Origin: Stenogyne calaminthoides
Taxonomy: Eukaryota; Streptophyta; Magnoliopsida; Lamiales; Lamiaceae
Assembly: GCA_037126765.1 (NCBI GenBank)
Contig: JBBCBC010000016.1
Location: forward strand, 16,790,728 to 16,854,727
Direction: 5' to 3'
DNA length: 64,000 nt
Position 1 is the stretch's first letter. Every line of letters starts with the position of its first letter. Of the stretch, positions 1 through 11,339 are shown in pieces. Below the pieces are notes generated by a model, which searched no databases, was not told the origin of the DNA, and worked only from the letters and a program-made list of their open reading frames with translations. The position numbers and the translations under genes are program-made.

Positions 1-2300
1 GGATGACTTAGAAACTTGGGATTTTTATATCTAGATCTACGATTATAGGGGTAGGTACGATTTGCTACCATCAAAAGATTCATATCTTTTTGGCATAGGT
101 GGTCTTTGCAGTTTACATATAGCTTGCTTATTAGGCAGCTGACCTTGATTGGGTCTCAGATTAGATTTCCTTCCCATGGGTTGTCTCTTCTGATCAGGTT
201 GAGGTCTCTTCAAAAGAACTGGGTTCTTTTGTTGATTCCTCGGCTGATGCTTTATCAGTTGGGGTCCATTTTACATTTCTTTTCGATTAGGCGATGCTTT
301 ACTTGCTCATTTGAGCCTCTTCCCTTATTAGATACAATTTTAGCTTTTAGTGTATCTTTGTCAGAGACTCGTTTGATTACACCCTTCTGAAGTGAATCAA
401 ATGGGGCTTTTGAGGATGTAGAAGGGTTCTCCTACCCAATTCCCTTCTTGTTAGTCGGCGTTCGAAAATAGGTGTTCATTTCTTGAACGGTTTTAGATTA
501 TTTTGTGAAAACCTTTATTTTCTTCCGCATACTATCCTCAGTAGATTTAAGACTCTCATGTAGTCGGAATAGCTCATCAAATTTAGCTTGAAGGATTTTG
601 AAATCATCAGCTTGCTGTTTGTTGATTGCTAGCTGATCTTTGATCTGTTTCTCCTGATCAGAAGATTAACCTTCATAACGTTAAGTTCCTCGATTACCTT
701 CCGAAAGCGGTTTAGCAGATTTGATTGTTAGCTTTTCCGAGAGCGTTCTCTTTAATGAGCTGATTATTTCGGATCCTTAGCTTGTCATTTTCAGCTTCCA
801 CTATTGTATAAGTGTCTACTGATCAAGCAATTGCTCAGAGTAGAGCTGCAAGTCAATCTCTCCAGCAGGTGTGCTAATAATAAGAGGTGTGGAATTTGAG
901 AAAGCAGAAGGTTTGGAGGTTACCTCAGATTGGTCCTCCTTGGCCATTAGGCAGACTTCATCGTCATCTGAAGAGAATATCAGATCTTCATGCTCGTGGA
1001 AGTCAACAAAGACCTTTGCTTATCGACGAAGTCTTCTCTGAGATGAGTACCAAGAGTCCTCGAAGGCGGATAGGAATCATCAATTCGGATGTGTCGACTA
1101 CCGGGGCTTTATCTCTCGAGGCGTTTTCTCTCTTTTGTTCGTTTCTCTTCTCTTTCTCAGGGAGGAGTCGGTCGAGGCGTTCGGTCTTTGTAGTGACTGG
1201 TTTCTCATGATTGAAGCATGATCCTCGATCTCACGGAACTTCCCTGCGCGGGTGAGTCACTCAAATCAGTAGGATCTGTCAGGTGACTTCCCTTTCCGAT
1301 AGTAATCAAAACTTCTTCTGTCAGATCTGTTATCTCTTCTCTCATCTGTCAGATCATCTCTTTTCCTTTCTTCTCTGTGATCTCTTCGATCATTAGATTT
1401 GGTTCTTTTTCTCGTGATCATCGGTTGGCCTCTGTTTCTTTGATTTTGTAGAATCTCCGATACTTACCAATTTGAGTATTTGTTCTTTCAAGTTTCTTGG
1501 TAAGCGGAAGCGTCATTACCTTGACTTATGATATTTCAACAGTTCAATGGCCTTTGATCTGCTTCTTTGGTTGCTTTAAACGCAATTGATTTAGACGTTG
1601 AGGCTTCAGTAGGTGTCTCGTCTTCATCTGCTTGTCCTCTTTCGATTAAATCGAACTCGTGAGCTTTAAGGCTTAGGAACAAGCTGCTTGGCTTCATTTT
1701 TGAAATGTCTTGGCAATCCTTGATTCTGTGACTTTCATGTCCCATTTCTTGGTGAGAGATCTTAAGATCTTGTAGTTGATATCTTTGTCGACATCTCTAC
1801 CAAGTTCTCGTAGCTTATTGACGACATGGTGATCCTCCCATCGAGCTCGTTGATGGTCTCGTTGGGCAACATCTTTAACTTTTTGAACTTCACCAGTTCA
1901 GCTTGTAGGCGGTTGTCTTTGATCTGATCATTTCCTTCGCAGATCTCAAAGAAGAGTATCCCACATTGCTTTTGAGGGTTTTGAGATACTTTTCTTCTCT
2001 TTGGTGACTTTATCCATTGTCTTCATGATTATATGCTGGCGATCAGATTCAGAGTGAACATCTTTCTTTCCTCTGCATCCATCAAATTTGGGCTTTTTTC
2101 GCACAAGACTTCCGTGGCAAAGTTTGGATCTCCTCCATTCTTTGGGTTGTTGTGGTATATGATGATGGGTCCTCGTTCGATGACTTCCATCATTCTCGCC
2201 GCTTATCGATCCTAGATGGTTGCACATATATATAGCCAATCTGCATACTCATCAATTGAAAATTTAGGCAAATCATGATACATACCGAGGTATTATCCAT
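1..2300 (-). pseudogene. Alpha-1 gag (nucleocapsid polyprotein), broken
   Basis: The gag start ATG is at 2300 (MDNTS), matching the Alpha-3 gag, but a missing base just after it shifts the frame. Recognisable pieces follow: a UBN2/DUF4219-type capsid part at 1946-2239 (MCNHLGSIS, HIIMKTMDKVT, MWDTLL), the segment DCQDISKMKPSSLFLSLKAH at about 1620-1740, and a degenerate CCHC zinc knuckle at about 1190-1225. A basic glutamine-rich tail with the KRYESFNG-like box lies at about 60-100. In the family, Gag forms the cytoplasmic virus-like particle and binds element RNA. Many stops and frameshifts make this copy non-coding. Confidence 0.8.
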
Positions 2301-2422
2301 GCCGAGTGATTTTGAAAAACGAATGATTTTTTAAAAATGGTTTTTCAAGATCATTCAAATGACCACAAAGATTCTTCCTCAAGAATCGATGCTACTCAAA
2401 GCCAGTGGTCTATAGAACCACT

Positions 2423-2434
2423 GCTCTGATACCA
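2423..2434 (-). other. Alpha-1 primer-binding site (initiator Met tRNA)
   Basis: The reverse complement reads TGGTATCAGAGC, the usual plant copia site pairing with the 3' end of initiator-Met tRNA to prime minus-strand DNA. It lies two bases inside the inner end of the LTR. Confidence 0.9.
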
Positions 2435-2914
2435 CTTGTAGGTCCCGAACGGGTTTTGTGAGGGTGGAAGTCTAGAGTTGAGGGGTGAATAGACTTCCAA
2501 AACTTTTCATGCGGATCAGGTGTGAACTGCAGATTACCAAATCAGAGTGCTTGTGTATCAGTTTAGACTGATGTTCAATCTTACTAAGTGCCTGAGGGCA
2601 GATCATTTTGATATCTGTCAGTTTAACTGAATGGTGCGGAAGCTTGTTTTTACCCGTGTGAAAAACCAGTTTTATCAATCAGATTCTTAAGTCAGTTTTT
2701 AACCAGTTGACTAAAGTGTCAGACTGATCAGATCAGTTGCTTGGTGCGGACTTAAATTTAACTTTAGAATATGTATGCAGTTTAAACTCAGTTGTGTGAC
2801 TTGTGTAAAGCGACAAGAAAGCAAGTAAATGCACACAAGACATTTTATAGTGGTTCGGACAAAACCCGTCCTACATCCACTCTTCCCTTAACACAGGGGA
2901 ACCTTAACATACTT

Positions 2915-3110
2915 TAACCTGCGGGACTTATATCCTTTTCAGGATGGCCGAGATGTTTACCGAGTTCCCACTCAAGCTTAACCTACGGGACTTATATCCT
3001 TTTCAAGATAGCCGAGATGTTTATCGAGTTCCCACTCTACAACGTAACCAGCGGGACTTATATCCTACAAAGAGGATAGCCGAGATGTTTAATGAGTTCT
3101 AACTCTACAG
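2915..3110 (-). repeat. Three ~65-bp tandem repeats in Alpha-1 LTR
   Basis: Three consecutive units start at about 2915, 2979 and 3045. Each carries GCGGGACTTATATCC (or a close variant), then a GGAT(G/A)GCCGAGATGTTTA box and a GAGTTC(C/T) end. The other Alpha LTRs in the window do not show the array. It lies in the transcribed (R/U5) side of the LTR. Confidence 0.8.
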
Positions 3111-3371
3111 ACTTGACCTAACTTGCCTTTGGGTAAAGAATGATTGAGGGTTCCAACTGGAAATCTATCATGGTGCTTTAGATAGCCAAAATGCTAGTGG
3201 ATAGGATTTCTTGCTAAGAACTATGGGATGAACACTCTAAGAATAATCTTCAGATATAGTGTTCTTGTGAGTGGAGATTTGTTGTAGCTTTAGCTTCTTT
3301 TGCAATGTCTCCGTGTTTGTTCTTGCGTTTTTCACTTGTTGAACCTCTTCTTCAAAATGAAGAACGATCCC

Positions 3372-3379
3372 ATTTTATA
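3372..3379 (-). promoter_or_regulatory. TATA box of Alpha-1 LTR
   Basis: The minus strand reads TATAAAAT in the position where the other Alpha LTRs carry TATAAATAT. It lies upstream of the conserved stretch AGTGTTCATCCC. It is the likely pol II core promoter of the element. Confidence 0.6.
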
Positions 3380-4203
3380 GACCTCGAAATCAAGAAGCCG
3401 TTGGAGAGCAATTTGAATTTCGGGCTATATTAGGTAGGCTATAGGATATGATTGTGACGTGCTGCGATTTTCGGTGTGGCCGTCGGCATGATTAGCATCG
3501 TTTTTGTCTGCAGCGTCGTATCTCGTATTGTCAGCTCTTTTTGTGCACATGTCGCTTTCTCCTTGGCCATGCGGCAAGACTTGAAATTTGGATTAGGCGA
3601 TTGATATTCCTTTTAGAGAGGATTCGTCTTATACGGTGTATCTTTTTATGATTGTCACCAGGTGTGGTGACTTGATCAAATGGCGGGTCGATCTACCATG
3701 TTGAGTCTTTGGTTGCACATTGTCTTAGCTTCAATATGCAGACTCTGCTGAAGGTAGGTCTTCAGGTCTTTTGATCTTCAGGTGTCTCTGAGCCTCAGTG
3801 TATTGATCGTCTTGAGTCTTGAGTTTGATCTTTGAGTCTTGAGTTTATCGAGTCTTGAGTTCATCCGAGTCGAGTTATTGATGTTAGTTCATCCGAGTCT
3901 TGTGTTCTTCCGAGTCTTGATGTCTTCTTGTCTTCACGATCTTCGACTTCATATCTTACGATTTGCGCTTAGTATTGGATCATCGACCTTCTCTCGGGTC
4001 ATCCGATACTTCGACGACCTATACATCTTTGAAGTTCTCCTCAATATGTGACCTATCTTTTACATCAGCTATCTATAGATTTCAGCTGGTCATCTTATTT
4101 TGAATCTAAGTCATCAGTCAACTAACAGGTCTGACTGATCCTATTACAATCTGTTTTGGAACTTCCATCAAAACTAAATTACATATTTCCCAACACACTT
4201 GAA

Positions 4204-5686
4204 CTAGAGCAAATCACCTACATGTCTAACCCCTAGACCATCAAAATTTATAGTGTGTACATGAACACTCAAAGCCTTGGTGAAAGGATTAGCCAGGTTA
4301 TCCTCCGTGGGGACACGTTCTAACTCTATTTCTCCTCTAGCAATTATCTCTCTTATCAAGTGATAACGCCTTGGTACATGCTTGTTTCTGTTATTGGATC
4401 TTGATTCCTTAGCTTGCGCAACTGCACCAGTGTTGTCACAATACAACTTTATTGGACTGCTGGCACTCGAAACTACCCCTAGTTCACTTAAGAACTGTTT
4501 TATCCAGACACCTTCTTTGGTAGCTTCTGCCGCAGCAATGTACTTAGCTTTGGTTGTTGAGTCTGCGGTAGTCTCTTGTTTGGAACTATTCTAACTAACC
4601 GCCCCACCATTGAGAACAAAAACATAGCCCGACTGTGATTTGTAATCATATATCACAATTGGATTGGAAACTTGCATCAGCATAGCCATTTGTAACTTGC
4701 TTTGACTGTCCTCCGTAGACCAAGAAACAGTCTTTAGTACGTCTAAGGTACTTAAGAATGTTCTTGACAAAGAATCGATGAGGTTCACCGGATTCTCGCC
4801 GGGTATCTACCAAGAATAGTGCTAACAATGAAGGCCATATCTGGCCTTGTGCAAGTCATGGCGTACATGATTGAGCCAATTGCGAATGCATATGGTATAT
4901 CCTTCATGCGCCGGATATCAGCGTCTGTGGAAGGACAATCCTTCTTAGAGAGCTTTATCCCATGACATGCCGGTAGAGAACCTCTCTTAGAGTTCTCCAT
5001 CGCAAATCGCTTTATCACCTTATTTACGTAGGTTGACTGTGGCAGTCCCAACATCTTCTTGGATCTATCCCTATGGATCTTGATCCCTAAGATGTAGCAT
5101 CCCTCACCAAGGTCATTCATCATGAAGGTCCTTGATAGCCAATCTTTTACCGACTGCATGAGAGGGATATTGTTTCCCATAATTAATATGTCATCGACAT
5201 ACACAACTATAAAAATAATATTTTTCCCACTGCGTTTACGATAAACTCATGGATCTTCCGAATTTCTAATGAATTCAAATGATTTGACAGCTTCATCAAA
5301 TCGGATATTCCAACTCCTAGAAGCTTGCTTTAGTCCATAAATGGACCGTTTGAGCTTGCACACAAGATTAGACTTTGGCTTAGATACAAACCTTCCGGTT
5401 GAGTTATAAACACCTCCTTATCAATGTTCCCATTGAGGAATGTTGTTTTGACATCCATCTGCCAAATCTCATAATCTAAATGTGCTGGTACAGCAAGTAA
5501 AATTCGAATGGACTTGATCTTGGCAACGGGTGAGAAGGTCTCATCATAGTCAATGCCTTCGCGTTGACTATAACCTTTTGCCACTAACCTAGCCTTGTAG
5601 GTTTGTACCTTTCCATTTGCATTAGTCTTACGCTTGTAGACCCATTTGCAACCTATGGGTTTTACCCCTTTCGGCAACTCAACCAA
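4204..5686 (-). pseudogene. Beta-1 reverse transcriptase and RNase H, frameshifted
   Basis: The copia RT domain is seen as CKWVYKRKTNANGKVQTYKARLVAKGYSQ-type text with DYDETFSPVAK and QMDVKTTFLNGNIDKEVF at 5330-5686. After a frameshift comes YVDDILIMGNN at about 5170-5205 with the catalytic aspartates kept. The thumb/connection (LGEGCYILGIKIHRDRSKKM, SIMYAMTCTRPDMAF) runs to 4785. RNase H remains lie at 4591-4788 and 4204-4446 (YCDNTGAVAQAKE, RRYHLIREII, DNLANPFTKAL) and end in the family stop. At least three frame changes break the chain. Confidence 0.85.
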
Positions 5687-5754
5687 GTCCCAAACTTGAT
5701 TTGGTGTACATCGAGTCCATTTCGGATTTCATGGCTTCTTGCCACTTCTCTGAG

Positions 5755-7545
5755 TCAATGTCTAACGTTGCCTGTGTAAGTTCTAGGATCGTCTTTGTCC
5801 GGGATCTCCAGATCATCATGTTCCTCTACGAGGAAACCATAATATCTAGTGGGCGGATTACGAATCCTAGTAGACTTATGGAGCTGTGTTTGTGTTGGCA
5901 GTACATTCTGATCGTGAAAATTTTGTGGTGCATCGATTTCATCAATGTCCGGAGAGTCCTCAAGAGCAACATTTTCTGATGCCTCTTGGGCGGGAGTTTG
6001 AACTATGATGTTCTCATTCAGCCCACTTGGAGTTTGTTGCGAAGGCAATGCAACTCCAATTACGCTCCCACTGGCTAAAAGAGAATCACTAAGTGATAAA
6101 CTTCCACCATGTGAGCTATTGAATGCTCCCACTAATTCCTTATCACGTTTCTTTGATAAGATATCAGTCTCTTGGTTATCTTGTGGTTCTTGAATTTCTT
6201 CAAGTTCTATCATCTTACGACCTTGGTCCTTGAAGACATAGTCTTCTTCGAGGAACCTGGCCTGCCTAGAAACAATTATTTTTTGTTTCTCAGGTAGATA
6301 GAAATAATATCCTCTTGTTTCCTTAGGATATCCCACAAGGTAACCCTTTTCACCTTTGGATTCCAACTTATCAGTGAGCATCTTTTTCACAATTGCAGGG
6401 CAACCCCACGTTTTGATATGTGAAAAGGTTGGCTTCTTGCCACACCATAGTTCATATGGTGTATGCTCAACCGATTCTGATGGTATCATATTCAGAATGT
6501 AAATTGAGGTTTGTAACGCGTATCCCCATAAGAAAGTCGGAAGAGAAGAAAAACTCATCATGGACCTTACCATGTCTGGCAAGGTTCGGTTTCTCCTCTC
6601 GGATACTCCGTTCATTTGCGTTGTTCCGGGATGAGTCCATTGTGATTGGATTCCATGCAACTTTAAGTAATCCATGAACTCGTGGATAAGATATTCACCT
6701 CCTCGATCCGATCGAAGAGTCTTTATACTCTTACCAAGTTTCTTCTCTACTTCAGCTTTGAACTCCTTGAATTTCTCAAAAGATTCGGATTTGTGTTTCA
6801 TAAGATACACATATCCATATCTTGAGAAATCGTCAGTAAAAGTGATGAAGTAGGCGAAGTGACCCCTAGCTAGAGTGGGCAATGGTCCACAGACATCACT
6901 GTGGATCAACTTTAGACCTTCTTTGGCACGATTACCTTTCCCAGAAAAGGGTTTGTTGGTCATCTTGCCCTTGAGACGGGATTCACAATTTCCACCATAA
7001 GACTCAAAGTTGAATGGGGTTAAGTAGTCTAACTTTCTTAACCTTGCAATCCTATTCTCATTTGCATGACTAAGCCTACAATGCCACAAGTAAGTCGGGT
7101 TTTCATGATTACTAAGTTTGAGTCGTTTGTTTTGTATATTAAGAATATCATGTCCACAATGCAACAAATATAAACCATTCGATAAAGGAGAATTTCCATA
7201 AACATCACCATTAAGCGAAAAATAACAATTATTATTTGCAAAATGGAAGGAAAACCCTTCAATGTCTAACATAGGAATAAAAATAATGTTACGAGTAATA
7301 GAGGGAACAAAATAACAATTATTTAGTTCAAGTCTAAAACCAGAGGGTAAGTCTAAAACATAAACGCCAACAAGTTCAGCAACAACTCTTGCTACATTCC
7401 CAACGTGTAGGGCGACTTCACCCGGCCTAACTGCTCTGCTATGCTTGAGACCCTGCACATTAGTACAAATGTGTGAGCCACAACAGGTATCCAATACCCA
7501 GCAGTTAGTATCATTTGTGGACATGTTTATCTCAATAACAAACAT
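5755..7545 (-). pseudogene. Beta-1 protease-integrase segment (596-codon open frame)
   Basis: This is the longest intact stretch in the window. It opens inside the aspartic protease, where the expected VLDTGCGSH reads LDTCCGSHIC (residues 18-26), so the catalytic glycine of DTG is replaced by cysteine (codon 7483-7485). A GAG-pre-integrase motif follows (LWHCRLSHANENRIARLRKL). The integrase core has HSDVCGP, LRSDRGGEY and NGVSERRN; the last two are correctly spaced (D35E), so the integrase triad looks intact. The chain continues through the integrase C-terminal part and the variable linker (STRIRNPPTRYYG). A frameshift separates it from RT at 5686. Confidence 0.85.
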
Positions 7546-7619
7546 ACCATTCGATGCATGGGAGACACCTCAGGTCTTCTTTTCACCGCTAGAACATTCT
7601 GATCCTTCTTCCAATGCCC

Positions 7620-8391
7620 CTTCTACTTGCAGTAGAGGCATACATCCTTGTCCACCCTCTCTTTCTTTTGAATTCCACCTTTGGGCTTAAGGAAGTTTGA
7701 CTTAGAGTCTTTCTTTGCCTTCCCCCCTTCGTTTCTTCTTTCCTTTCGGAGCAGAAGAAGTAGAGGCACTCACCATGAGAACAGGCTTCTCCTTAGCAAT
7801 GGAAGACTCAAAAGTCTTTAGCATGTTATACAGCTCGGGCATAGTCGATTCCATCTTATTCATATTAAAGTTTACAACGAAACACGAATATGAATCGGGA
7901 AGTGACTGAAGAATGGGATAAACAACATTGGTTTTGAGCTCAATGCCCAATCGACCAAGTTTCTCGATTAGCCCAATCATCTTCAACACATGAGGAGAAA
8001 CCTTCCCTCCCTCAGACAATCGGCATCTAAACAGATCTCTCATCACTTCATAAATCTCAGAACGAGATTCAGAATCAAAGAGATCCTTCAGATGCTTAAT
8101 CATCTCGAAGGGGAGCATCTTCTCATGCTGCCTTTGCAATTTGGGAGTCATCCCGAGTAGCATAACACACTGAGCATGGGAAGCATCCTCTTGATGCTTC
8201 TTCTAAGCTTCGGCATCAAATGCCTCATACTCTTCAGTACCAGCCTCCGGGGTAACAGGGATTGGCGTGTCCAACACTTACTCAATCTTTTCTTGCCTAA
8301 GCACCAAACGCACGTTTCGGTGCCAGTCGAAAAAATTTGGCCCAGCCAATTTGTTCATTTCCAAAACGCTTCTCAGTGATAAGTTATTCAT
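7620..8391 (-). pseudogene. Beta-1 gag, broken by stops
   Basis: The start ATG is at 8391 (MNNLSLRSVLEMNKLAGPNF), with the common copia Gag text FFDWHRNVRLVLRQEKIE. In-frame stops follow the glutamate of that text and again before KKHQEDASHAQ. The UBN2-type capsid part is open at 7702-8163 (MLLGMTPKLQRQHEK, RSEIYEVMRDLF, LPDSYSCFVVNFNMNKMEST). The zinc knuckle CLYCK-x-KGHWKKD at about 7620-7660 has a stop inside it, and its last Cys is Asp. A frameshift separates it from the protease. Confidence 0.8.
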
Positions 8392-10297
8392 TTCAACAAT
8401 CCTAGAGAAATAAAATAAAACGGGAATTAAAACACATAATTCCTATGATCAATATTCAGCAATCAAAATAACCATGGCCTTTTAAATTTATTTTGTCTCC
8501 ATTATTTTCACATATTCAACGACCTCATCGGAAGAATACGAATTTATATCTAATATAAATCATAATGGACTAGGATCCACATTCCTACTATCATAATATC
8601 TGCTTGGGCTGATTACTATGACAGCATAACTGGTAGTTCTCCAAACCAATTGCAAAAATTTGCAACTCCTAGTTGATTGAACCTAGTTCAATCTGATGCC
8701 CCTTGACTTTCGTTTCCCTGCTTGGGCTGGTGAAACAAAGTCAAGTTGATTTACAACCATCAAGCGGCGACACTGCGTGTCCCTATGAAAGTCCCGTTAG
8801 ATGTAGATCCGAGCAAAAGACTTGGGCCTTAAATACTCATTGGAACGAAATCTTCGGTTTTACTTTTAACTTTGATGGAAGGCATTGTTCAATTTAATGA
8901 AAATCATATTTTAGTGAGGATCATTTTAAAGGCGGGGTATTAATTGCTTAATCGAGATCCAATCATGTTAATCTACATCACATTTGAGCACTTATTGGGC
9001 GCCGCCTACCCAAACATGATATTAAACGGACTAACACTTATATGGGTGTCGTCTACCCAAACAATTAATACGGTCCGACAAATATTGGGCGCCGCCTACC
9101 CAAAAAATTATAATGCGGAATATAAAAGCGTTCACGAATTAATTAAAATAAGTCAAACAAGTGGGATTTAATAATTTCTTCTAAACCGAATCTCAAAATC
9201 CAATTTAAATACGATTTTAAATTATTAAAAGCTAATAATTAATCCAATTAATTATGATTAAAATCCAATTTTAATTCTTTAAAATAAATCCAATTAATTT
9301 TTAATCAAAAGTCCAACTTTCAATTTTATTTTAAAATTATACCTTTTAATCTTAAAATTCATTTTAATTATCTTATTTATAGGGGCTCAAATGTAATTTC
9401 AAAAATTGCATAGGAGAGCCTAGCCAAATCAAATTTGCTAGACGGTCCTCCGTTCATCATCACCCAAATCCGACAACATCCAATCTGTAATTTGGGACAT
9501 CCGTTTATCCAAAAATCCAACAAACAATTCATCAATCACAATTTTCAGAATTAATCCCATCAATTCATCAACATATTCGAGTCCAACAAAGTAATCTATT
9601 AGACTGTTCGAGGGATTCTCAAAAGAGACAGAAACAAAGAACAACAGCGAACACATCGGCCCAAAATTGCAGCCAAGCGCTTGGCCGTCGCTGCAATGGA
9701 GATCATGAGGCGCCTCATCACCGTGTGACCCGAGCGCATTTGGGTCAAACCCGTGCTTCGGTGCACATGCGCGAAGCAGCCCATCGAATTGATTCAAAAT
9801 GAGGCAACGGTTGCGCCGCCGCAGGTTGAAGACGATGCAAGGGATGCGCCACCACGAATCGAAGCGAAACAGTGACGCGTCGCCACGAATCGCATCAAAA
9901 CTGGAGTGTATCACGGTGCAGCAAAAATGAACAGAGGACCGTCGGCGCCGAGTTCGCATACGGCCGTCACCCATTTCGTCGCGGAGTCACGCGACCATCG
10001 CAAGTTGCAGCGCGAAGTAGCCGTCTCAAGCAATGTCGCGGCGGTCCGTCGCCAGGCAAAGCGGCGTCGTGTTGAAGACGGAGGCGGGGCGGCCGATTGG
10101 GGTTCCAAACCCTAATCTGGCGAAGCTTCCCAAGGAAGGAGACGAAGAGCCTAAAGGGTTTCTCAAATAATTAACATATGTAAACCCCCAAATAAAATAA
10201 TCAAGTGGTGCGGTTGTTCCAAACAGCCGTGCCCTAGGATTTAATAAAAAAAATTAATATAAAACAGATACACTATGCAATTAAATCAAGAGTCTGA
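8392..10297 (-). other. Beta-1 5' untranslated leader
   Basis: This is 1.9 kb between gag and the primer site. It is AT-rich at 9170-9400 and GC-rich at about 9650-10120. Several GC-rich frames at 9438-10115 overlap on both strands without any family resemblance, so I do not call them genes. Homologous leader text recurs in Beta-2 (38258-40217) and Beta-3 (60064-61388), which supports a leader role. It may contain packaging and dimerisation signals, but none can be identified by eye. Confidence 0.65.
8994..9110. repeat. ~46-bp tandem repeat in Beta-1 leader
   Basis: Two and a half units start near 8994, 9040 and 9085. Each begins with ATTGGGCGCCGCCTACCCA or a close variant (the middle one reads ATATGGGTGTCGTCTACCCA). 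The Beta-2 leader has the reverse-complement counterpart at about 39555-39620. Confidence 0.7.
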
Positions 10298-10309
10298 GCT
10301 CTGATACCA
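10298..10309 (-). other. Beta-1 primer-binding site (initiator Met tRNA)
   Basis: The reverse complement is TGGTATCAGAGC, one base from the LTR end at 10311. Confidence 0.9.
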
Positions 10310-10586
10310 CTATTGGAATATAGAGACACGTAAAACACGTAATCACATGCGCAGCGGAATTTAAAGTTCACCAACAACGAACAATTAATTGCATACAAAT
10401 TACAATAATCATAACGAGAAATCTTACAGTAACTCGAGAGCAGATTTCTGTACTATGGTATCCACGTAATCCCCAATCACGGATTTGCCAGCGTTGAATC
10501 CCGAGACGAATTTGCTAGGAAAATTCAAACTCTAGATTTTATGGAGAAAATATGAAGTGATACTGTTTGGGAATCCAAATAGCTTG

Positions 10587-10594
10587 TATATATA
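10587..10594 (-). promoter_or_regulatory. TATA box of Beta-1 LTR
   Basis: A TATATATA motif lies in the same LTR position as 37950-37957 in Beta-2 and 61665-61672 in Beta-3. Confidence 0.55.
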
Positions 10595-11334
10595 GGGAGG
10601 CTTAGCTTATTTCACAAGCTAGCCCAATTAGGGAAATAAAATCCCTAATCTTGAATTAAATTAATTCCTTTTAATTTAATTCCCTAATTATAAATATCTA
10701 TGGATATAAATGTCTTATATGAAAATCTCTACGATTTATTTCCATATACATTAAATCCTACAATTATATTCCAAATATAATTATTGGGAATTCTGATTTC
10801 ATTAAATCCAATTTAATTAAATATTAATAATAATTAATTCTAAATTAATCTATTATTAATTACTTCTCCATAAATTAAATATTAAATCCAATTTAACATT
10901 TAATCAACCAACTATAATCCGTAAAAGGGAACTACTTGTTGTGTGATCCATATGCCCTCATATACTGAGCGATTAGTCAAACTAACGGTCTTAATTGAAC
11001 CCTAGTCAATAAATCAGACATTCTCAATATATGAGGTATGTTGCGAGAAACATGCAACTACCTGTAACTGAAAAGTGGGCAATTGCGATTTTCTCTTTTC
11101 ATTCACGAATACTCGATTAGTCTTAAACATGATGAAGTGTCTATTCAAATAACTTAATCAATTTATCTCCAATCAGTAATTGATCATTAGTGTCACACTT
11201 AGTCACAAAGTCTAAGTTGACGTGCATTGGTCAATGACTTAGATCCAATTATGATGAGAAGATGATTATTCTCTCTAAATCCACTTTGAGGAATTGAATC
11301 ATTTTCTTGGCTCAACTACCATGCACATGCACTT

Positions 11335-11339
11335 CGTGA
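11335..11339. repeat. Left target-site duplication of Gamma-1 (cgtga)
   Basis: CGTGA lies immediately before the Gamma-1 LTR and again at 17995-17999 immediately after it. Removing Gamma-1 plus one copy restores the Beta LTR text CACTTCGTGATGAACCCAAT. Confidence 0.92.

Larger units (their letters stand above)
1..4195 (-). mobile_element. Alpha-1 Ty1-copia LTR retrotransposon, 5' part
   Basis: This minus-strand copia element enters from the left window edge. Its 5' LTR lies at 2437-4195, followed in element order by a Met-tRNA primer-binding site and a broken gag reaching the window start. The LTR begins TGTTGGGAAAT and ends CCTACA, as in the other Alpha copies. On its right it abuts the 3' end of the Beta-1 pol, eight bases past the stop codon, so it probably inserted there. 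The matching target duplication and the pol part lie outside the window. Confidence 0.9.
2437..4195 (-). repeat. Alpha-1 5' LTR
   Basis: The 1759-bp LTR begins (minus strand) TGTTGGGAAAT at 4195 and ends CCTACA at 2437. It is longer than the other Alpha LTRs (1.42-1.58 kb). Part of the difference is a three-copy tandem repeat at 2915-3110, and a short insertion sits near its outer end. Repetitive GAGTCTTGAGTT-like text lies at about 3780-3930. The TATA box is at 3372-3379. Confidence 0.9.
10311..11339 (-). repeat. Beta-1 5' LTR, inner part
   Basis: This is the inner 1029 bp of the LTR, homologous to Beta-2 (36641-38244) and Beta-3 (61389-62898). The end reads TATTGG on the plus strand where the other copies have TGTTGG, so the terminal CA has become TA. 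The LTR is cut at 11339 by Gamma-1 and resumes at 18000. The joined parts come to about 1.6 kb, equal to the Beta-2 LTR. Confidence 0.88.

Noticed and set aside
5701..6677. Plus-strand frames opposite the Beta-1 integrase.
   Set aside because: Shadows of the long minus-strand coding frame with no domain of their own.
9438..10115. Several overlapping GC-rich frames on both strands as small proteins.
   Set aside because: They lie in the Beta-1 leader, overlap each other on both strands and are not kept in Beta-2 or Beta-3.
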